From NCBI GenBank assembly GCA_900542125.1, contig UQMO01000029.1:1-28606 (forward strand): a DNA stretch of 28,606 nucleotides. The letters run 5' to 3'. The position numbers and the translations under genes were made by a program. Below, piece by piece: positions 22,708-28,606 of the stretch. Within the stretch, counting starts at the first letter, position 1. The number at the start of each line of letters is the position of its first letter. The DNA comes from an uncultured Collinsella sp. Lineage in GTDB: Bacteria > Actinomycetota > Coriobacteriia > Coriobacteriales > Coriobacteriaceae. The notes under the pieces are model-generated. The model saw nothing but the letters and a program-made list of their open reading frames with translations. It made no database searches and was not told the DNA's origin.

Positions 22708-23093
22708 ACGCATGCACCTTCAAGTCATATACATCGGTCGTGTGGCAACCGCCTGCCGACCGTATCGATCACATAATGGTGCTAAGTCTAGCCCATAAGC
22801 ACACAAGCGTCAGCGTACCTGGCCATCGCGGATTTCTATGGCACGCGATAGGCGGCGGCAACGCAAACATGGGACACATGGCCCACCTTTCGAGACTCTC
22901 TAGCAGCACAAACCGGGGCATATCTATAAGTAAGGAGCCCGTTGGGGCACGGCTGCGCAACGGCCGCAAACCACGAACGGAGGTATTAACGCACTCATAC
23001 AACCCGCGCACAAAGACATCCGCCGCAAACACAATCGACGCCCCGGCAGCATGCGGTGCCGCGATGTCGCCAACAGACAAGGAGGACGCCACC
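22708..23093. other. Divergent intergenic region without a supportable gene
   Basis: This 386-base gap between fchA and the first lipoprotein gene holds the 18-bp shared motif and a -10-like TATAAG about 40 bases after it. It also holds a GGAGG at about 22980 with no start codon at a usable distance. Frames crossing it are open only through GC bias and show no family features. The long distance from motif to start codon (206 bases) leaves room for a 5' leader of unknown function. Confidence 0.5.
22870..22887. promoter_or_regulatory. 18-bp shared upstream motif, copy 1
   Basis: TGGGACACATGGCCCACC occurs here and identically at 23836-23853, each time upstream of a paralogous lipoprotein gene. 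Its first 16 bases are an imperfect palindrome (TGGG...CCCA), consistent with a regulator site. Here it lies 206 bases before the start codon. Confidence 0.55.
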
Positions 23094-23696
23094 ATGAAGA
23101 AAAAGACCCTATCGATCCTTTCCCTTTGCATCGCCCTCTTTGCCGCGCTCGCCCTTGTGGGCTGCGGCGGGAGCGCTTCGAGCGGAGGCAGCAGCGCCGC
23201 CAAGAGCGAGAGCAAGGAAAAAGCTCCTGTCGCCGAAAAGACCGACTTTATCTGGTTTAAGGTCGAGATGCCCGAAGGCGTCGGCGTAAGCGACTCCGCC
23301 GGTAAGAACGCCGACAGAGTCCATCTCACCTTCCCCGAGAACGAGAACACCACGGTCGACCAATTCATCCCCGTTTGGCAAGAGAAGATGACGGCCGAAG
23401 AGTCCTTTGCCGAGCAGGCCGAAAGGCATACGGGGACGTTCCAGTGGGAAGACGGCGACCCCGTCGAGTACAACGGCAGGACATGGCTCACCGGAACGTA
23501 CAAGGACAACAGCGGCACCTCAACCATGCTCTTTACCGACGTTGAGCCGGGAAGCATCTACATCCTCATCCCGAACTTCGACCAGCATAAGAAAGAAGCC
23601 GAGGCACTCCTCAACTCCATCGAGTTCCCTGACGACATGAAGGAGGCTGTGAAAGAGGCCCGCGGCGTCGAGATTTCGAGCATCGAGATCAAGTAG
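23094..23696 (+). CDS. Lipoprotein of unknown function, paralogue 1
   Basis: This 200-aa secreted lipoprotein has a KKK n-region, a hydrophobic core and a lipobox LVGC, with the lipidated Cys at residue 24. A Ser/Gly linker and a soluble domain of about 150 residues follow. The domain starts TDFIWFKVEMPEGVGVSD and contains FIPVW, DPVEYNGRTWL, GSIYILI and a closing EISSIEIK. It aligns along its whole length with the next gene. I recognise no named family; a compact beta-rich domain displayed on the outer face of the membrane is the most that can be said. AAGGAGG precedes the ATG. It has its own upstream motif and a strong terminator, so it is a single-gene unit. Confidence 0.85.
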   Translation: MKKKTLSILSLCIALFAALALVGCGGSASSGGSSAAKSESKEKAPVAEKTDFIWFKVEMPEGVGVSDSAGKNADRVHLTFPENENTTVDQFIPVWQEKMTAEESFAEQAERHTGTFQWEDGDPVEYNGRTWLTGTYKDNSGTSTMLFTDVEPGSIYILIPNFDQHKKEAEALLNSIEFPDDMKEAVKEARGVEISSIEIK

Positions 23697-23753
23697 CAAT
23701 TGTCCACGCACGCCCGTGCTCGCGCTCCATTAAAAGCGTGGGCACCAAACCCC

Positions 23754-23788
23754 GGGGAGGGCCGACAGCATCGGCCCTCCCCTCTTTT
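23754..23788 (+). terminator. Rho-independent terminator after lipoprotein 1
   Basis: GGGGAGGGCCGA (23754-23765) pairs perfectly with TCGGCCCTCCCC (23771-23782) across CAGCA, followed by TCTTTT. Confidence 0.95.
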
Positions 23789-23835
23789 GCGTCCGCGCAT
23801 ATTGCCACTTAACGGCGCAAATCCGGCCCTCAGAA

Positions 23836-23853
23836 TGGGACACATGGCCCACC
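23836..23853. promoter_or_regulatory. 18-bp shared upstream motif, copy 2
   Basis: Identical to 22870-22887. It ends 72 bases before the second lipoprotein ATG. A -10-like TACAGT follows 19 bases after the motif, so its 3' end would overlap the -35 position here. That fits an operator or activator site. Confidence 0.55.
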
Positions 23854-23925
23854 CTAGCGAGCCGTCCACGCGTACAGTAAAGGCAGGTAATCCATGGGCG
23901 GTTACAGATCGAGGAGGACACGACC

Positions 23926-24516
23926 ATGAAAAAGAAGGCCTTAGCGATTCTCACCCTCTGCATCAGTCTCTTTGCCGCAGTTGCCCTGGTGGGCTGCGGT
24001 GGCAGCGGCGGCGCTACCGGAAGTGGCGGTGGCGGTGCGGAAAAGCCAGCCGTGGATATGAGGACCGACTTCATCTGGTTTAAGGTCGAGGTCCCCGAGG
24101 GCGTCGAGGTCACCGACGTCGCAGGCGATACCGCCGACAGGGCCCAGTTTAAGTTCACCGAGAGCGAGCACGCCAGCGATCGCTTCATCCCTGTCTTCGA
24201 CTCTGACAAGAACGCTGACGAGCTGTTCGACTACGAGGCAAAGTGGAATGCCAGCTTTGAGTGGACCGAGAATGACCCCGTCAAGTACAACGGCAAGACT
24301 TGGCGCAACGCTTCCTATACACACTCGGGCGGCGTGACGACTGAGTACTTCACTGAAGCAGGCGGCGGCAGCGTCTACGTGCGCATCGACAACGTCGAGG
24401 AGCACAAGGACGCCGTCGAGACCATGATGAAGTCTCTGGAATTTGCCGACGACATCGCCAAGGCCAAGACCGAGGCCATGGATGTTAAGCTCGACGATAT
24501 CGAGATTAAGCGCTAA
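23926..24516 (+). CDS. Lipoprotein of unknown function, paralogue 2
   Basis: This 196-aa lipoprotein is the tandem paralogue of the preceding gene. It has the same KKK signal peptide with LVGC (Cys 24), a Gly-rich linker, then TDFIWFKVEVPEGVEVTD, DRFIPVF, DPVKYNGKTWR, GSVYVRI and a closing KLDDIEIKR. The conserved core (TDFIWFKVE-x-PEGV, DPV-x-YNG-x-TW) probably marks the functional face. GAGGAGG precedes the ATG. Upstream lies a copy of the same 18-bp motif; downstream is its own terminator. The duplicated unit therefore includes motif, gene and terminator. Function and ligand are unknown. Confidence 0.85.
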   Translation: MKKKALAILTLCISLFAAVALVGCGGSGGATGSGGGGAEKPAVDMRTDFIWFKVEVPEGVEVTDVAGDTADRAQFKFTESEHASDRFIPVFDSDKNADELFDYEAKWNASFEWTENDPVKYNGKTWRNASYTHSGGVTTEYFTEAGGGSVYVRIDNVEEHKDAVETMMKSLEFADDIAKAKTEAMDVKLDDIEIKR

Positions 24517-24586
24517 GCGACTCGCGAGCGTAACGAAAAACACGAGCGCAGTGCCAACAAGCGGCGGTGCCCCAGCGTTTCGTACT

Positions 24587-24620
24587 AAGGGAGGGCCGGT
24601 AAACCGACCCTCCCTTTCTT
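24587..24620 (+). terminator. Terminator after lipoprotein 2
   Basis: AAGGGAGGG (24587-24595) pairs with CCCTCCCTT (24608-24616), with an inner CGG/CCG stem and one C-A mismatch, followed by TTCTT. It shares the GGGAGGGCCG/CCCTCCC style of the first lipoprotein terminator. Confidence 0.8.
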
Positions 24621-24772
24621 ATGCCGATAGCCGGCGAACGCGAGGGTGCCGGGCGGCAAAACCACCCCCAGCGCGGTAGCAGCACAAATAGGCAAGCACC
24701 CAAACACGTCCGCCCGCCGATTTATAGCGCCGCGCACACAATTTAAGCCGACACCTTTAAACATCCGGGCAG

Positions 24773-24778
24773 TATAGT
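24773..24778 (+). promoter_or_regulatory. Putative -10 for the PI-PLC gene
   Basis: TATAGT lies 43 bases before the ATG at 24822. A CCGACA hexamer sits upstream at a longer than ideal 19-base spacing. The rest of the 305-base gap from the lipoprotein gene holds only its terminator. Confidence 0.4.
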
Positions 24779-24821
24779 GACCAAAATGAGCGCATTACCG
24801 CACCCTGCGAATGGAGGAGTT

Positions 24822-26804
24822 ATGACCGAACATCATGCCATCAGTCGCCGAGCGTTTACGCTGGGCCTTGGACTCGCGGCGTTGTCGCCACTTGCAAGCC
24901 TGCCCGAAACCGCGGGATTGGGCCTTCCCATGCGCGCGGCATTTGCAGAAGACACGCCCACATCGGCGGCCAACCTCGACAAGTTCGTCATTCGTCTTCG
25001 CCCCGCGGGCTATTTTCGCACCGCGAGCGTCAACGAAGACGGCAACGTCATCGGCAACGTCTGCCACCTGTTTAATGACGGCACGTCCAGCAAGCTCATC
25101 CTTGAGAACGTAACGACCAAGAATGACGATACAAACTGGTATGCTATCCGCACCTTGCTCAATTTCGAAGAGCACAAGAAGACGGGCTACAGCATTTGGT
25201 CGGTCGATGGCGACTCGGACAAAGATGGAAAGGTCATCCACGTATGGAGTGGCGAGCATGACGGCAAGGCCAGTCGCTCTTTTGCGTTCGAGCGTCAATC
25301 AAACGGTACCTATATCATCCGAGACCGCACGGTCGAGAAAGAAACCGAGAAAAAAGACATTAAGTACCTGGCCATAGAAAAGGACGGCAAAGACCAGGAC
25401 AACAATAAGATCTGCCATAAGAGTAAGAGCATTCCGTGGGAGCTCGAGCTTGTCGGCTACAGCATGGACAAGACCAATGCCACAGTTAGCAGCATCGACT
25501 GGACCACGTATAGCAGCTACGTCGACGGACCATGTTGGATGAGCCACGTCGATGGCAGCAAGTACCTCGACGAACTGAGCATCCCGGGAACTCACGATTC
25601 GGGCACCTGCAGCGTCGACAACGACACCGAGCCCCAAACCTCGCTTGCAAAGTGCCAGCAGGATTACATCCCCACGCAGTTGCTCGAAGGCATTCGCTAT
25701 TTTGATATCCGACTTGGAAAGAACGACAAGAACGGCGACCCCGGCATCGACCATGGAATATGCTACCTGCACAAAAAAGACGGGGGCTTTATGCAACTCT
25801 CCGATGTCATCGGTTACTTCAAAACATTTTTGAACGAACACCCGTCAGAAGCGCTCATCATGCTGGTGTCACGAGGCAACGACGAGGCTACCGACGAAAG
25901 CGTTACGACGGCTTTCGCCAATGTTATGGGCAATAACTCCGATCTGTTCTATACGTCGAGCCATGTCCCCACACTGAACGAGGTGCGCGGAAAGATCGTC
26001 CTGCTGCGTCGATTTAAACTCGCCGGCGACAGCGTAGACGGCCACACGTGGGGCCTCGACCTCACTGAATGGGACGACAAGATCAAGGCGCATTCCGGAA
26101 AGTCCATGTGCCTCGTCCAAGACGCGCGAGGCTTTGAGGCTGCGGGCAATGCGGGTGCCAAAGAGCCCTATTGCACCAAGGTATATGCCCAAGACCATTA
26201 CGACTGCACGGGATCCAGTAAGATCGACTGGGTCGATATGGCCCTGAAGGCAGCGTCCGAGTTCGAGCGCAGCACCGTAGATATCACTGCCGCGGACGGG
26301 ACAACGGTGCAGGCAACGGAGCGCTGCTGGTTTATCAACTACACGAGCTGCACGCAAAACAACCCTTTTACCGCAGCGCGAGTGGTCAACGAGCACCTGT
26401 ACAAGAGCTCGTATATAAACAATACCGGAGTTGAGAGCACAAAGGCGGACTGCCGCAAGCACATTGGCATCATCGCATCCGACTTTGTTGATGCGGCACT
26501 GGCCCGGAGCATCTACCAGCGCAATTACAACGATGCGCAGCACAAGCAAACCGTTTCGTGCTATCTCCCGACCCGCATGCGCATGACGTACGGCGACTCG
26601 CTGAGCGATGCCTCGCTCCAAGATGGCAAGACCGTTGGCGAGGGCCATTTCCGCCTTGTCGACAGCAGCAAACGTAGCAGCCTCGGGACATGCGTTTGCC
26701 ATCGAATATGTGGATGTCGACGCCCTGGGCAACGAGACTGTTACGGGGCTGCAGGGCCCTGTGCCCATCGATATCGATCCACGTGCGCTGACGCCTCATT
26801 TTGA
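24822..26804 (+). CDS. Tat-secreted phosphatidylinositol-specific phospholipase C, frameshifted near its C-terminus
   Basis: PI-PLC cleaves phosphatidylinositol, and GPI anchors in some cases, to diacylglycerol and cyclic inositol phosphate outside the cell. The Tat signal SRRAFT with a hydrophobic stretch ends near residue 42. An N-terminal beta-rich region (50-230) precedes the PLC X-domain (about 240-570), with IPGTHDSGT (H258) and IDHGICY (H311). Their 53-residue spacing resembles the H32/H82 pair of Bacillus PI-PLC. An MBG-like repeat begins MRMTYGDSLSDASL. At the AAA at 26670-26672 one extra base takes the frame into about 45 unrelated residues, stopping at 26804. Removing it would restore an 824-aa protein ending in a sortase-type signal. 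The ATG at 24822 has GGAGGAG upstream. Function in the host gut is inferred. Confidence 0.88.
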   Translation: MTEHHAISRRAFTLGLGLAALSPLASLPETAGLGLPMRAAFAEDTPTSAANLDKFVIRLRPAGYFRTASVNEDGNVIGNVCHLFNDGTSSKLILENVTTKNDDTNWYAIRTLLNFEEHKKTGYSIWSVDGDSDKDGKVIHVWSGEHDGKASRSFAFERQSNGTYIIRDRTVEKETEKKDIKYLAIEKDGKDQDNNKICHKSKSIPWELELVGYSMDKTNATVSSIDWTTYSSYVDGPCWMSHVDGSKYLDELSIPGTHDSGTCSVDNDTEPQTSLAKCQQDYIPTQLLEGIRYFDIRLGKNDKNGDPGIDHGICYLHKKDGGFMQLSDVIGYFKTFLNEHPSEALIMLVSRGNDEATDESVTTAFANVMGNNSDLFYTSSHVPTLNEVRGKIVLLRRFKLAGDSVDGHTWGLDLTEWDDKIKAHSGKSMCLVQDARGFEAAGNAGAKEPYCTKVYAQDHYDCTGSSKIDWVDMALKAASEFERSTVDITAADGTTVQATERCWFINYTSCTQNNPFTAARVVNEHLYKSSYINNTGVESTKADCRKHIGIIASDFVDAALARSIYQRNYNDAQHKQTVSCYLPTRMRMTYGDSLSDASLQDGKTVGEGHFRLVDSSKRSSLGTCVCHRICGCRRPGQRDCYGAAGPCAHRYRSTCADASF

Positions 26805-27297
26805 GGGGCTCGAAGGCCTTAAGGCCGGCGAGGACGTGCGTGCTAAGATTGCGGCATCGCTTGAGGGCAAGCTCGAAAACGATGCCTGCGCGGCGCAGCT
26901 CGAGTTTGTGCACGACGCGAACGGCGCTCCGGGCACAGCAATGGCCGAGGGCGAAACATTTGCCACAGGAACGTACTGGGTGCGCGTGAACGGTCTCTTG
27001 GGCGACGCGGCGCAGAACTACACGCTCGCCAGCGACGGAGCCGCAAGCTTTACCGTAGCGGCCTCGGGCAGTGCGGGCGGCAACGGCAGCGGCACGGGTT
27101 CCAACGCAGGCAGCGCCGACAAGAACGGCAAGGGCAACAAGAGAGACCAGGGCAAGAGCTCGGGCGGAAAGCTCGCCAACACGGGCGACGGTTCTGGCGT
27201 TGCCGCCGGGCTCGCTGCCTCCGCCGTAGCGACGACGGTCGCCGGCGCAGCAATGCTTGCCAGTGACCGCGACAATACCGAGGACGTTAACGAATAG
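26673..27297 (+). pseudogene. Displaced C-terminal part of the PI-PLC protein, with a sortase-type anchor
   Basis: This open stretch is one frame over from the PI-PLC gene and continues it naturally (VAASGHAFAIEYVDVDALGN onwards). It completes the MBG-like repeat and adds a second repeat-like region (about 60-130 residues further on). Next come a Gly/Ser/Asn spacer, then KLANTGDGSG, a hydrophobic helix and a charged tail. LANTG resembles LPxTG with Pro replaced by Ala, so the intact protein was probably wall-anchored. No ribosome site or convincing start exists for separate translation. Either the assembly has a one-base error, or the gene is naturally frameshifted and secretes an unanchored enzyme. 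Confidence 0.75.
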
Positions 27298-27326
27298 GCA
27301 AGCCAGTTTTTTGGGCGCATCAACTC

Positions 27327-27365
27327 AATCGGGGCGCAGAATACCGTTCTGCGCCCCGATTTTTA
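27327..27365. terminator. Terminator after the PI-PLC locus
   Basis: AATCGGGGCGCAGAA (27327-27341) pairs perfectly with TTCTGCGCCCCGATT (27347-27361) on a 5-base loop, followed by TTTT on the plus strand. It also lies just past the stop of the convergent PH-like gene, so it may serve both. Confidence 0.93.
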
Positions 27366-27389
27366 CCTTGGACCGAACGCCGTTATCGG

Positions 27390-27659
27390 CTACATCACCA
27401 TGTTCAGCGCGTTCACAAATTCCTGGGCCTTCGCACGGCTACTCAGGCTAAAGACGCAAGCGGTCAACAGTCGATTGCGCAGAAAAACATCACGGCCTTT
27501 GATTCTATTGACGCCCGTGATGTCCTTAAGATAGACAATCTCGGTGTGCTTGCCGCCGAAAGTGCCCTTCCTGAGCACCTCGATACGGTTGGGGTAGATC
27601 TTGACGTCTTTAAATCTACCCGAGCCCTTGTCCTGAAACAGCAAGGTGTTGTTGTCCAT
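27390..27659 (-). CDS. Small bacterial PH-like domain protein
   Basis: The 89-aa cytosolic protein alternates short beta-strands (NTLLFQDKG, RFKDVKIYPNRIEVLRKG, HTEIVYLKDITGVNRIKG) and ends in a helix (SRAKAQEFVNALNMV). This is the plan of small bacterial pleckstrin-homology-like domains. The YLKDITGV step and the final helix are typical. Ligand and role are unknown. The ATG at 27659 has GGGAGTG 6 bases upstream; the frame is open 15 codons further but without a ribosome site. It is divergent from the DUF1016 gene, with 167 bases between them that hold the promoters of both. Confidence 0.65.
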   Translation of the reverse strand: MDNNTLLFQDKGSGRFKDVKIYPNRIEVLRKGTFGGKHTEIVYLKDITGVNRIKGRDVFLRNRLLTACVFSLSSRAKAQEFVNALNMVM

Positions 27660-27826
27660 GCATGTCACTCCCATGGGGTTCGCGAAAACTGTCTCTATTG
27701 CCACATTTTAGTCACCGCAAGGCCCCCATGCGAAGTTGCCAGGCAGCGCAGCGATTCGTGTCCGTACGAGTCTTTAAACTAAATGCAATAAAGATGCGTC
27801 CTCAAGAGGAAAGTCGGGCGATATTG

Positions 27827-28573
27827 ATGAGTGAACTGGCAAACCGCGGGGAATCGGCAATCGTGCCAGAAGTTTTTTACAAGCAGGTTTCCTCGATTTT
27901 CAACGCCGCTCGCGACAAGGCCTATACCGCCGTTAACTTTGCGATGGTTGAGGCATATTGGGAGATCGGCAAGAGTATTGTTGATGAACAGGGCGGAGAG
28001 GAGCGCACCAAGTATGGCGATGCACTGATCGACGAACTTGCCGTTAGATTGACTAAGGATTATGGCAGAGGCTTCAACGCCAGAAGCTTAAGATACATGC
28101 GTCAGTTTTATCTTGCGTTCCCAATTCGGAACGCGCTGCGTTCCGAATTGAATTGGACACATTACCGCAGGTTATCGCGTATAACCGACCCTGATGCTCG
28201 AACATGGTACATGAACGAATGTGCCGATTCTCGCTGGAGCACGCGTCAGCTCGAGCGCCAGATCAACACCATGTTCCGCGAGCGCCTGCTTGCCAGCAAG
28301 GACAAGGAGGCCGTCACCCAGGAAATCCAAAAGAGCGCCCCGGCTCGTCGCCCCGAGGATATCATCCGCGACCCATATGTACTGGAGTTTTTAGGTTTCT
28401 CGGACGATACTGCGTTTCGCGAGAGCGATCTAGAGCAGGCGCTCATCACGCATCTTCAGAAGTTCCTGCTGGAGCTTGGCCGTGGTTTCGCTTTCGAGGC
28501 GCGCCAAAAGCGCATCACCTTTGATGGGCGCCATTTCTATATTGACCTTGTTGTTAGCGCCGGGCGATTTTAG
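27827..28573 (+). pseudogene. DUF1016/YhcG-type PD-(D/E)XK nuclease, C-terminally truncated
   Basis: The 248-aa product matches the DUF1016 family: an N-terminal helical domain (YKQVSSIFNAARDKAYTAVNFAMVEAYWEIGKSIVDEQ, then GRGFNARSLRYMRQFY and LNWTHYRRLSRI). The start of the C-terminal nuclease domain follows (DPYVLEFLGF, LEQALITHLQKFLLELGRGFAFEARQKRITF). The family normally runs 330-360 aa. Here homology stops after DGRHFYIDLV near 28553, and six foreign residues end in a stop, so the Asp is present but the downstream (D/E)xK part is missing. No other frame continues it in the last 33 bases. It is therefore probably inactive as a nuclease. Start: ATG at 27827, with GAGGAAAG at a loose spacing. 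Confidence 0.8.
28122..28150. repeat. Perfect 13-bp inverted repeat inside the DUF1016 gene
   Basis: CAATTCGGAACGC (28122-28134) and GCGTTCCGAATTG (28138-28150) are exact complements separated by GCT. They lie in the coding sequence for the FPIRNALRSELNW segment. Such a tight hairpin inside a gene is unusual. Confidence 0.7.
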
Positions 28574-28606
28574 CCGCTAATAGTCAAACTATTTTGACCA
28601 ATCCCG

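Noticed and set aside
22431..23093. Upstream extension of the first lipoprotein frame (more than 200 extra codons)
   Set aside because: The lipoprotein signal peptide with AAGGAGG fixes the start at 23094. The upstream frame is open by chance over fchA antisense and intergenic DNA.

Overview
The window looks like a chromosomal segment of a high-GC, Gram-positive gut actinobacterium of the class Coriobacteriia, most likely Collinsella or a close relative. This is an inference from the strongly GC-biased third codon positions, short AAGGAGG-type ribosome sites, Lys/Ser/Asp-rich wall-spanning surface proteins, lipobox lipoproteins and general protein style; no 16S gene is present. No tRNA, rRNA, CRISPR array or intact transposase was seen.

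Layout. 1-2.5 kb (minus): a three-gene unit of a DUF3267 membrane protein, queH and queA, the last two being late steps of queuosine synthesis. 2.6-5.9 kb (plus): an unusually divergent MetRS-like class I tRNA ligase and an RsmB/NOP-type RNA m5C methyltransferase. 5.9-8.4 kb: a previously unlisted 56-aa membrane protein, a TIM-barrel protein with a good terminator, and a DegV protein. 8.7-11.8 kb (plus): class III fructose-1,6-bisphosphatase and two tandem GtrA membrane proteins.

11.8-17.0 kb (minus) is the most striking region. A cobalamin riboswitch with its own promoter leads into a 1290-aa wall/membrane-anchored protein carrying four transcobalamin-like (DUF4430) repeats, a PQQ-type beta-propeller and an InlB-type repeat. 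Directly abutting is a membrane-tethered protein with a fifth DUF4430 domain. Together they look like a B12-repressed surface system for catching cobalamin.

17.0-22.7 kb (minus): a UbiB/ABC1 kinase with a phasin-like partner, a C69 dipeptidase, a 230-bp AT-rich element with perfect 31-bp terminal inverted repeats, and a folD-fchA pair. The FolD lacks the cyclohydrolase catalytic Lys and Gln, and FchA is well placed to supply that activity. 22.8-24.6 kb (plus): two tandem paralogous lipoproteins, each with its own terminator and the same 18-bp upstream motif. 24.8-27.3 kb (plus): a Tat-secreted, sortase-type PI-PLC whose wall anchor is cut off by a one-base frameshift. 27.4-28.6 kb: a small PH-like protein and a divergent DUF1016/YhcG nuclease gene truncated before its catalytic motif is complete.

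Start sites were chosen from visible Shine-Dalgarno spacing; several open frames begin a few codons upstream of the likely start. Family assignments rest on motif recognition, not on database searches.
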